Shown: positions 15,091 through 20,975 of the stretch, in pieces
Layout of the letters: every line of letters begins with the position of its first letter
Numbering within the stretch: the stretch's first letter is position 1
DNA from: Chloroflexota bacterium
GTDB taxonomy: Bacteria > Chloroflexota > Limnocylindria > QHBO01
Direction: 5' to 3'
DNA length: 20,975 bases
NCBI GenBank assembly: GCA_013820865.1
Contig: JACDHU010000005.1
Coordinates: 1-20,975 of the forward strand
Notes under the pieces: model-generated
Told to the model about the DNA's origin: nothing
Database searches by the model: none
What the model saw: only the letters and a program-made list of their open reading frames with translations
Translations under genes and position numbers: made by a program

Positions 15091-15187
15091 GGAGGCGACA
15101 CCGTATCCACTCGTCAACCGCACCGCACCCCACCGAAAGTACCGGTTCCGTGTCGTTCGCGCTTCCGCCGGCCGCCAGTCGATCCGT

Positions 15188-16072
15188 TCAGTCTGCCCAG
15201 CGATGGATGCGCTCGCGGACGGTGTCGAAGCCGAGCTCGTCGCAGAGGGCCGTGAACCGAGTGCGCGGCACGCCGTGCCATTCGAGGTCGTCCAGGGACA
15301 AGGTGACATCCTCGATCCGGGCGGCGTGGTTCAGTACGGCCAGGCGACGGAACAGGACGGCATCGGCTCGTTGCTGGTCCAGCGTTGCTGCCAGCCTGGA
15401 GGCATTGCGCAGCGGGACTTCCCAGTCCAGGGCCGACGCCGGGATGTCCTCGAGGTGCTTCCAGCGCGCGAGCACCGTGGCGGCACTCTTGGCTCCCCAG
15501 CCCGGCAGCCCCGGGAATCCATCGCTGCTGTCGCCGACGAGCGCCAGGTAATCCGGAATGCTCTGTGGACCGATGCCGAACTTGGCCGTGATGCCGGCCT
15601 CGTCGTAGGTCACCCGCCGCATTCGATCGCGCAACACGATTCGGTCCCCGTCGACCAGCTGGCCGAGATCCTTGTCGACCGAACAGATCACGATCTGCTC
15701 GATACGATCATCGGCGCCGAAACGCGCAACGGCGGCGGCGATGGCGTCATCCGCCTCGTCCTCGACCATGCGCCAGACCGGCATTCCAAGCGCCTCCAGC
15801 CCTCGCTCGGCATCGGCGAATTGGGCCAGGAGGTCGGGATCCACGCCGGCGCTCGATTTGTAGCCGGGATACAGGTCGTTGCGCCAGGACTCGATGACGT
15901 GGTCGGTCGCGGCGCCGATGTGCGTCACGTCGCCCTCCCGGAGCAGGGAGAGCATCGAGTCGATGAGTCCCTGCACGGCGTTCACCGGGCGGCCGTCCGG
16001 GGCGTGGCGCGCCGGGCGTGAATAGAACGCGCGGAAGAGCTCGAAGGTGGCATCAACGAGGTGGAGCTTCAT
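15188..16072 (-). CDS. 5'-3' exonuclease (flap endonuclease/PolA N-terminal-type, H3TH domain)
   Basis: This is a 294-residue stand-alone relative of the 5' nuclease domain of DNA polymerase I. Metal-binding acids appear in order: Asp7 (LVDAT), Asp57, Glu106-x-Asp108-Asp109, Asp133 and Asp135 (SVDKDLGQLV), and Asp181 and Asp184 in GDSSDGFPGLPGWGAKSA, the helix-3-turn-helix DNA-binding signature. YPGYKSS (68-74) matches the helical-arch substrate region. It would remove RNA primers or 5' flaps during replication and repair. The ATG at 16072 fits the family N terminus (MKLHLVDAT); a longer frame to 16282 adds unrelated residues. TATCCT at 16088-16083 is a -10-like box ten bases upstream. The next gene on the same strand starts 98 bases downstream. 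Confidence 0.9.
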   Translation of the reverse strand: MKLHLVDATFELFRAFYSRPARHAPDGRPVNAVQGLIDSMLSLLREGDVTHIGAATDHVIESWRNDLYPGYKSSAGVDPDLLAQFADAERGLEALGMPVWRMVEDEADDAIAAAVARFGADDRIEQIVICSVDKDLGQLVDGDRIVLRDRMRRVTYDEAGITAKFGIGPQSIPDYLALVGDSSDGFPGLPGWGAKSAATVLARWKHLEDIPASALDWEVPLRNASRLAATLDQQRADAVLFRRLAVLNHAARIEDVTLSLDDLEWHGVPRTRFTALCDELGFDTVRERIHRWAD

Positions 16073-16088
16073 CGGTCTGTCGAGGATA

Positions 16089-16334
16089 GCGCGCGGGGCT
16101 TGACGGGGATGGACCTCACCTAAGGAACGCTGACCGAGCCGGCAATTCTCCAGTAAGCGGCTGGTAATTGGCGATGTGCAAGATGGTGCTTGTGAGGAAC
16201 GCGGCGTGGGAAGCGTGCCCTGCTCCGCCGGCCCGGGTTCCCGGCCGGGGACGGCGGGCCACGCCGCGGTCCTCCTCCGCACACAGACGGTCGTCAGGGC
16301 ATGCGTTTGGGACAGGCCGGGGCCTTACGGGCTC
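16089..16334. other. 246-base intergenic region with GC hairpin potential, no gene seen
   Basis: This lies between the mutase stop and the exonuclease start, both minus strand. Bases 16230-16265 are extremely GC-rich with interlocking CCGGCC/CCCGGG palindromes that could terminate the mutase transcript, but no U-tract follows. Around 16141-16172 an imperfect dyad pairs AATTCTCCAG with CTGGTAATT. I found no coding frame with convincing content. Confidence 0.35.
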
Positions 16335-18080
16335 TCAGACGGAGAGGGGCTCCCGGTATTCGCCGTAGACGCCGCGCAGGACGCCGCACATCTCGCCGAT
16401 GGTGGCGTACGCCTCGACTGCCGCGATGATGGCCGGCATGAGGTTGACGTCTGCGGCCCGTGCCTCGGTTTCAAGACGCGTCATGGCGGAGGCATGGGCG
16501 GATGCGTCCCGTTCGGCACGGACTCGCGTCAGCCGGTCGAGGTGACGTCGCTCCTGGATCTCGCTGATCGCGAGGAGGGGGATCTTCAGCTCTTCGTCGG
16601 GATCGGCGAACTTCGTGACGCCGATGATCTCGCGCTCGTGCGCCTCGATCTCGCGTTGCTGCTCGTAAGCCGCATCGGCGATCTCGGCCTGCGGAAAGCC
16701 AGCCTCGAGCGCGCGCACCATCCCTCCCATCTCGTCGATCTGGCGGATGTATGCCCATGCCCGCTGCTCGGTCTGGTTCGTCAGCGTCTCGACGAAGTAC
16801 GAGCCGCCGAGCGGATCGACCGTGTTGGCCACGCCGGCCTCCTCGGCCAGGATCTGCTGCTGACGCAGGGCGAGCATGGCGGCATCTTCCGACGGAACCG
16901 CCCACGCCTCGTCGTACGCATCGGTATGAAGCGATTGGGTACCGCCCAGGATGCCGGCCAGCGCCTGGATGGCGACGCGCGTCAGGTTGTTGAGCGGCTG
17001 CTGTGCCGTGAGTGACACGCCCGCGGTTTGCGTGTGGAAGCGCATCCATGTGGATCGCTCGTTCTCGGCGCCGAATCGCTCCCGACAGAGCTTGTACCAG
17101 ATGCGGCGCGCGGCGCGAAACTTGGCGATTTCCTCGAAGAAGTCGTTGTGGCTGTTGAAGAAGAACGACAGGCGTGGGGCGAAGTCGTCGAAGCGCATCC
17201 CGCGCGCGATGGCGTCCTCCACGTAGGCGATGCCATCGGCGATGGTGAAAGCCAGCTCCTGGACGGCGGTCGAGCCGGCCTCACGGATGTGGTAGCCGGA
17301 GATGGAGATCGTATTCCAGCGCGGGAGCTCGCGGGTGCCCCACTCGACCGTATCCGTGACGAGCTTGAGCGACGGCGCGGGCGGGAAGATGTACTCCTTC
17401 TGCGCGATGAACTCCTTCAGGATGTCGTTCTGCAACGTCCCGGACAACTGCGCTCGCGGCACGCCCATCTTCTCGGCGGCCACGATGTACATGGCCCAGA
17501 TCATGGCGGCGGGCGAGTTGATGGTCATCGACGTGCTGATCTCGCCGACCGGCAGTCCGTCGAGCAGGAGCTCCATGTCCGCCAGCGATGAAACCGCGAC
17601 GCCACACGTGCCAAATTCGCCAGCAGCCAGCGGGTCGTCATGATCGTAGCCGTACAGGGTCGGCATGTCGTACGCGATGCTCAACCCGGTGCCGCCTGCC
17701 GCGATCAGCTTCTTGAATCGGCCGTTCGTGTCCTCGGCGGTGCCGAAGCCGGCGAACATGCGCATCGTCCATAGGCGCCCGCGATGCCCGGTCGGGTGGA
17801 TGCCGCGCGTGAAGGGAGGTTCGCCGGGCAGACCGACGTCATCGATCTCGTTCCATCCGTCGGCTTTCGATTCTGCGGGACTGAACCGATATCGAGGCCG
17901 GCCAGCGTCTGGATCATTGGCTGGATCGGCGAGGTCGGATGGTGTGTACAGGCGACCGATCTCAACGCCCGATTGGGTGATGAATCGTGGACGCCGCTCA
18001 GGCCCCTTTTCAAGGGCCGGATTTAACCGCTCGGACTCCCAACGGTCCTTGTGCTCGCGCCATCGCTTTTGGTCACTCAT
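16335..18080 (-). CDS. Acyl-CoA mutase large subunit (methylmalonyl-CoA mutase alpha type, no B12 domain)
   Basis: This is a 581-residue protein covering the substrate-binding TIM barrel of B12-dependent acyl-CoA mutases: LWTMRMFAGFGTAEDTN, DMPTLYGYDHDD, LSGTLQNDILKEFIAQKEYIF, ISISGYHIREAG, FHTQTAG and GGTQSLHTDAYDEA. There is no C-terminal DxHxxG cobalamin domain, so a separate small subunit must exist elsewhere. In methylmalonyl-CoA mutase, Tyr89 and Arg207 hold the acyl carboxylate. The aligned residues here are Phe109 and Lys239 (PSLKLVTD), so the substrate may not be methylmalonyl-CoA. The ATG at 18080 (MSDQKRWREH) is preferred over a TTG at 18116, whose extra codons fall in a toxin remnant. 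No Shine-Dalgarno or close -10 box precedes the ATG, so transcription may come from the remnant's promoter. Confidence 0.92.
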   Translation of the reverse strand: MSDQKRWREHKDRWESERLNPALEKGPERRPRFITQSGVEIGRLYTPSDLADPANDPDAGRPRYRFSPAESKADGWNEIDDVGLPGEPPFTRGIHPTGHRGRLWTMRMFAGFGTAEDTNGRFKKLIAAGGTGLSIAYDMPTLYGYDHDDPLAAGEFGTCGVAVSSLADMELLLDGLPVGEISTSMTINSPAAMIWAMYIVAAEKMGVPRAQLSGTLQNDILKEFIAQKEYIFPPAPSLKLVTDTVEWGTRELPRWNTISISGYHIREAGSTAVQELAFTIADGIAYVEDAIARGMRFDDFAPRLSFFFNSHNDFFEEIAKFRAARRIWYKLCRERFGAENERSTWMRFHTQTAGVSLTAQQPLNNLTRVAIQALAGILGGTQSLHTDAYDEAWAVPSEDAAMLALRQQQILAEEAGVANTVDPLGGSYFVETLTNQTEQRAWAYIRQIDEMGGMVRALEAGFPQAEIADAAYEQQREIEAHEREIIGVTKFADPDEELKIPLLAISEIQERRHLDRLTRVRAERDASAHASAMTRLETEARAADVNLMPAIIAAVEAYATIGEMCGVLRGVYGEYREPLSV

Positions 18081-18125
18081 CGTGGAAGTGTGCGTGCAGT
18101 CGGTGCGCGCGTGCAAGCAGCCGCA

Positions 18126-18197
18126 TCAGGCGAGGGATTGCGGATGGCGATGCCAGACCAGGACGTTCGTGTCCAGGAAGGCCCTATCGTCGGTCAT
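18126..18197 (-). pseudogene. Truncated VapC-type PIN-domain toxin remnant
   Basis: An ATG at 18197 starts a 23-codon frame whose product begins MTDDRAFLDTNVLVW, the characteristic N terminus of PIN-domain RNases with the first metal-binding Asp (Asp9) in FLDTNVL. A stop at 18126-18128 ends it, and 45 bases later the mutase gene begins, so the remaining roughly 110 residues of a normal toxin are missing. Its ATG overlaps the antitoxin stop by four bases (ATGA), the usual vapBC arrangement. It cannot encode a working nuclease. Confidence 0.6.
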
Positions 18198-18316
18198 CCG
18201 AACTCCAGTAGCGCCGAGTGCGATGCGTCGCAACCCGCGCATCGGCGCAGATATTCCCGAACGACAGCGTTCACGGAACTACCCTCGGTGACCGCCTTGA
18301 TCGTGACGTTTGCCAT
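18194..18316 (-). pseudogene. Shortened VapB/FitA-type ribbon-helix-helix antitoxin remnant
   Basis: The 40-codon frame begins MANVTIKAV and continues TEGSSVNAVVREYLRR. Intact antitoxins of this type usually have MANVTIK, then some 18 residues of helix, then EGTSxNAVVREYL. Here the two conserved blocks are joined almost directly, pointing to an in-frame internal deletion, and the C-terminal toxin-binding part is also short. A TACATT box (18328-18323 on the minus strand) stands six bases before the ATG, so the promoter may still work and could now drive the mutase gene downstream. Confidence 0.55.
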
Positions 18317-18581
18317 GGCATCAATGTACCCGTGCTGTATGCGCGATCAATATCCCGGCACGCTGGATGCAAGTGCGGCACGCATGTTTGCATTGATTCG
18401 TCGATTCGTGGTCGGGTGGGTCCTTGTCCGCCTCTTCAGGCGATTCACCCAGGGAAGTCGTGGAGCGCCCCGCCGCTGAGGGTGCCCGGACCAGGCGCGG
18501 CGCCTTCTGACTGGCTGGAGGTCCCGGCGCAACACCACTTGGCAGGCGGCGTATCGCAGGACTCTAAGGGTGGGCGGTTTT
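18317..18581. other. 265-base region between desaturase stop and antitoxin remnant, no gene seen
   Basis: No frame on either strand looks coding. It contains a small hairpin, CGCCT and AGGCG around CTTC at 18429-18442, and, next to the antitoxin remnant, the minus-strand TACATT box at 18323-18328. No terminator with a U-tract is visible after the desaturase gene. Confidence 0.4.
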
Positions 18582-19517
18582 CTACGCGTGGGCAGTCTCT
18601 CGTTCGAGGGTAAGGGCGCGCTTCGCCTCGTAGCGTGATGCCTGGTCGTCCAGGTTGGTCAGGAACACGCGAAGCTCTTCGCGGCGCGCCTCAGCGGATG
18701 GGCTGAGATTCTCAGCCTCGAAGACGCCCCAATGCTTGAGCAGCGGCCAGATGACCTCGTCGTGGTGGACGCGGAGATCGTAGATGCCAGCCTTGGCCAT
18801 CTGCGCCGCCTTGCGGATGAAGTTGACCATTCCTGAGCCAGGCATCTGGAAGTCGGTGATCTCGTCGGCGATGGCGTGCACAGCGGCCGACGGTTCGAGC
18901 TTCATGGCCTCCGACAGCATGTCGCGGTAGAAAACCATGTGCAGGTTTTCGTCGGACGCGATGCGGGTCATGATCTTGTCCGCGACCGGGTCGGACGAGT
19001 AGCGCCCGGTGTTGCGATGGCTGATTCGGGTCGCGAGCTCCTGGAAAGCGACATATGCCAGGCCGCGCAGCACGTTGCCACCGTCGTCATGGTCATAGGC
19101 CGTCTGGAGCTGGTTCATCCGTCCGCGCTCGAGCGCAATCGGGTCGATGTTGCGGGTGACGATCAGGTAGTCACGCAGCACGATGGCGTGCCGTCCCTCT
19201 TCCGCGGTCCATCGGTTCGCCCAGTTGATCCAGGCACCGTCACCGGCGCCGAACATGCGGTAAATCTCACGGTGGTAGCTCGGCAGGTTGTCCTCGGTCA
19301 GAAGGTTGACCTCGAACGCGATCTGCGCCACGCCACTGATGCGGGGCTGATCCGGTGTCCACGGGTCCTTGTCGAAGTCGCGTCCCATCGAATACGGGAT
19401 GTAGTCGTGGGGGAACCACTCCTTGGCCATCCCTAGGTGTCGATTGAGCAGTTGCTCGGCGGCTGGCTCCAACTCGGTGAGGATGTCGCGGGGCGGTGTG
19501 AAAATCTGTGTCGTCAT
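18582..19517 (-). CDS. Soluble acyl-ACP desaturase (stearoyl-ACP desaturase family, di-iron)
   Basis: This 311-residue protein belongs to the soluble ferritin-like desaturases known from plants and mycobacteria (DesA1/DesA2). Expected di-iron ligands are all present: Glu69 (FEVNLLTEDNLP), Glu107 and His110 (EEGRH), Glu160 (FQELATRISH), and Glu190 and His193 (SDENLHM). The enzyme would insert a cis double bond in an acyl chain carried on ACP, using O2 and ferredoxin. It is therefore an aerobic route to unsaturated lipids, cytosolic, with no membrane span. The ATG at 19517 has GGAG at 19526-19523 five bases upstream. A perfect 20-bp palindrome 43 bases before the start suggests control by a dimeric repressor, as is known for other bacterial desaturases. 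No electron-transfer partner is encoded nearby. Confidence 0.93.
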   Translation of the reverse strand: MTTQIFTPPRDILTELEPAAEQLLNRHLGMAKEWFPHDYIPYSMGRDFDKDPWTPDQPRISGVAQIAFEVNLLTEDNLPSYHREIYRMFGAGDGAWINWANRWTAEEGRHAIVLRDYLIVTRNIDPIALERGRMNQLQTAYDHDDGGNVLRGLAYVAFQELATRISHRNTGRYSSDPVADKIMTRIASDENLHMVFYRDMLSEAMKLEPSAAVHAIADEITDFQMPGSGMVNFIRKAAQMAKAGIYDLRVHHDEVIWPLLKHWGVFEAENLSPSAEARREELRVFLTNLDDQASRYEAKRALTLERETAHA

Positions 19518-19559
19518 GGGTGCTCCGGTTGAATATCGATTTCAGGCGCACCGAAACCT

Positions 19560-19584
19560 TCACGACACGCGTGTCGTGACGGTA
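19560..19584 (-). promoter_or_regulatory. Perfect 20-bp palindromic operator with adjacent -10-like box
   Basis: TCACGACACGCGTGTCGTGA (19560-19579) is identical to its reverse complement. It lies 43-62 bases before the desaturase ATG. On the minus strand TACCGT (19584-19579), a weak -10-like box, abuts it, so the palindrome would cover the transcription start. Size and symmetry suit a TetR-family dimer. No regulator gene is in the window. Confidence 0.6.
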
Positions 19585-19634
19585 CGTCTGGACCCCATCC
19601 TCGCACGATCCGGGCCAATACGCACGTGCGCCGA

Positions 19635-20051
19635 TCAGCCACGACGCTCATCCCGCCCTTCAATTGCTCGCTCGTCGAGCGCTCGAGCTAATCGGTCGGG
19701 GTCGTCCACCGTGACGGTGAGGGATTCCATCCGCCCTCCGGGCACGTATCCTGACGATACGGGCTCGACAAAGCGCAAGCACACGCCGCCGTGCGTGCTG
19801 GATCCGAAGGTGAAGCCGCGGTCAGCAAGCGACCCCCGAGGACCGATCGCCTTCCACCATCGATACGGGCCAGTTACCAGATAGCTGCCGACATTGTCGA
19901 GTCTCGTCTCGACGCTGAGGCGGCCGAAAGTGGCGACGAGTCGTCCATCATCGGTGAGGTCCACCTGCGAGGCGCCGCGGCGCACGCCAATGACTCGGAG
20001 CAGCCATCGCCACGGCCTGGTCATGCGGAGGGGAAATCGGTGTGTGCCCAT
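19635..20051 (-). CDS. Conserved small protein of unknown function
   Basis: This is a 138-residue protein. It starts MGTHRFPLRMTRPWRW and contains LVATFGRLSVETRLDNV, then GPYRWWKAIGPRGSLADRG and GVCLRFVEPV, ending in a charged helix (DPDRLARALDERAIEGRDE). The Trp-rich GPYRWWKAIGP segment matches a family of uncharacterised proteins I recall from actinomycete-like genomes; alternating strands suggest a small beta-rich, PH-like fold. No catalytic motif or membrane span is visible. The ATG at 20051 has only a weak GAGAG in front; an inner ATG at residue 10 is possible. It lies upstream of, and on the same strand as, the desaturase, separated by 117 bases that contain the palindromic operator. 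Confidence 0.7.
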   Translation of the reverse strand: MGTHRFPLRMTRPWRWLLRVIGVRRGASQVDLTDDGRLVATFGRLSVETRLDNVGSYLVTGPYRWWKAIGPRGSLADRGFTFGSSTHGGVCLRFVEPVSSGYVPGGRMESLTVTVDDPDRLARALDERAIEGRDERRG

Positions 20052-20110
20052 CTCTCAAGTTGGTTCGCACGTCGCGTGCCCATGGCGGTGCACACTCCTC
20101 CGATGCCGTT

Positions 20111-20231
20111 TGTTGCACCCGATGCGACTAAAGTCGCTTTGCCTCCGCTCCACCGTCCCCTGTGTCATCAGGTGAAACCTAGGACGTGTGAAGCCACCGT
20201 TCGTTCGGCTTTAGTGTCGCCGGGTGCAACA
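20111..20231. repeat. 121-bp element bounded by 26-bp imperfect inverted repeats
   Basis: Bases 20111-20136 and 20206-20231 are inverted repeats matching at 21 of 26 positions, sharing TGTTGCACCC at the outer ends and an inner CTAAAG core. The left arm contains its own small hairpin, GCGACT and AGTCGC. The unit ends five bases before the dehydrogenase stop codon. No ORF or target-site duplication is seen. It could be a miniature mobile element, an intergenic palindromic repeat family, or a large termination hairpin. Confidence 0.5.
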
Positions 20232-20236
20232 CACGA

Positions 20237-20975
20237 CTATGGGTACAGGCCGCGCAGGGTGGTGGCGTCGGCAACACGCGAGACCGCGACCATCATCGCG
20301 GCTGCACGCAGGTCGACGCTCTCGGCATCGGCGGTGGCCTGCACCTCGGCCATGGCCTCGTCCATGATCCGATCGAGGTCGGCGATGATCTCGCCCTCCG
20401 TCCAGAAGAAGGCCTGCATGTCCTGCACCCACTCGAAGTACCCGAGGATGGTGGAGCCGGCCGTGCACACGATGTCCGGGATCACGGTCACGCCATGGTC
20501 GGCGAGGATCGCATCAGCGGCCGGCGTGGTGGCGCCGTTGGCGGCCTCGGCCACGATCCGAGCGCTGACCGTGGCGGCGTTGGCGTCGGTGATCTCGTTC
20601 TGGAGTCCCGCCGGCACGAGGATGTCGGTCTTCAGGGCGAACAAATCGGCCTTCGACATCGGCTCGGTGTCAGGCATGTCTCGAACAGTGTCGTGCTCGC
20701 GCATCCACTGGTTGGCGCGGGCCACGTTAATGCCCGCCGGATTTCCGACCGCGCCGCGATCATCCGCGATGCCGACGATCATCGCACCCGCGAGGTCCAG
20801 TTCCTCGGCCACGGTCATGCCGACCCGGCCGAAGCCCTGGATGGCGACTCGGGCGCCGTCGACGTCAATTCCCCGTGCGCGCGCAGCGGCACCGATGCAG
20901 CGGAGGGCGCCGCGAGCGGTCGCGCTCCGACGTCCGCGGGTGCCGCCGATACCCATTGGCTTGCCGATCACGGAT
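20237..20975 (-). CDS. Glu/Leu/Phe/Val dehydrogenase family protein, C-terminal part, cut by the window edge
   Basis: The frame is open to the right edge (a GTG at 20971 is internal; the codon before it is TCC), so the N-terminal catalytic domain with its Lys and Asp residues lies outside. What is visible is the NAD(P)-binding domain: GGTRGRRSATARG, the Rossmann loop VAIQGFGRVGMTVAEEL, ILVPAGLQNEITDANA, IVAEAANGATTPAADAIL, and YFEWVQDMQAFFWTEGEI, all hallmarks of glutamate-dehydrogenase-type enzymes that interconvert amino acids and 2-oxo acids with ammonia. One conserved motif is changed: the usual NAGGVTVS before YFEW is TAGSTILG here, altering positions that contact the substrate in glutamate dehydrogenases. 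The substrate is therefore uncertain. An inverted-repeat element follows the stop codon. Confidence 0.88.
   Translation of the reverse strand, partial: SVIGKPMGIGGTRGRRSATARGALRCIGAAARARGIDVDGARVAIQGFGRVGMTVAEELDLAGAMIVGIADDRGAVGNPAGINVARANQWMREHDTVRDMPDTEPMSKADLFALKTDILVPAGLQNEITDANAATVSARIVAEAANGATTPAADAILADHGVTVIPDIVCTAGSTILGYFEWVQDMQAFFWTEGEIIADLDRIMDEAMAEVQATADAESVDLRAAAMMVAVSRVADATTLRGLYP

Noticed and set aside
17665..18479. Plus-strand frames of 142 to 208 codons across the mutase start and the gap upstream
   Set aside because: They run antisense to the mutase and to the VapBC remnant and show no domain or start signal.

Overview
The window is GC-rich, densely coded bacterial chromosome with many GTG starts, mostly short intergenic gaps and several 4-base start/stop overlaps. 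No rRNA, tRNA, CRISPR array, intact transposase or phage gene is visible. A peptide-type ABC operon with a permease-ATPase fusion, a small-alpha-type acyl-CoA mutase, a soluble acyl-ACP desaturase, a SpoIID-domain secreted protein and a cysteine ligase intermediate between CysRS and MshC together suggest a Chloroflexota lineage (Limnocylindria-like) or, second choice, an actinomycete. This is inference from gene content, not from a marker gene.

Left part (1-9170) looks like peptide and amide scavenging. A penicillin-acylase-family gene runs off the left edge on the minus strand, followed by a divergent six-helix membrane protein. An S9 prolyl-oligopeptidase-type peptidase (minus) is divergent from a four-gene peptide ABC operon (plus): lipoprotein binding protein, permease, permease fused to an ATPase, and a second ATPase. 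A strong hairpin lies between the binding-protein gene and the first permease gene.

Middle part (9190-13980) holds a CysRS/MshC-like ligase translationally coupled to a five-helix membrane protein, a divergent 34-residue membrane microprotein, and a four-helix membrane protein. Next comes a decayed gene whose product carries a nuclease-like domain, cut off at its 5' end by a 179-bp element with terminal inverted repeats. A DUF5808-like small protein follows, then an ornithine-cyclodeaminase-family reductase preceded by a perfect 12-bp inverted repeat.

Right part (13795-20975) is mostly minus strand: a secreted SpoIID-domain protein with a Pro/Thr linker, a 5'-3' exonuclease, and an acyl-CoA mutase large subunit with substitutions at the two carboxylate-contacting positions of methylmalonyl-CoA mutase. 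A degraded VapBC-type toxin-antitoxin locus sits directly upstream of the mutase. An acyl-ACP desaturase with a perfect 20-bp palindrome in its leader, a small unknown protein, a 121-bp inverted-repeat element, and the C-terminal part of a Glu/Leu/Phe/Val dehydrogenase with a changed substrate motif complete the window.

Several genes lack a Shine-Dalgarno sequence but carry a TANNNT -10-like box 6-10 bases before the start codon, which suggests frequent leaderless transcription. I see no clearly new multi-gene system. The points most worth following are the desaturase palindrome, the element-truncated nuclease-like gene, the VapBC remnant at the mutase promoter, and the atypical active sites in the mutase, the dehydrogenase and the cysteine ligase.
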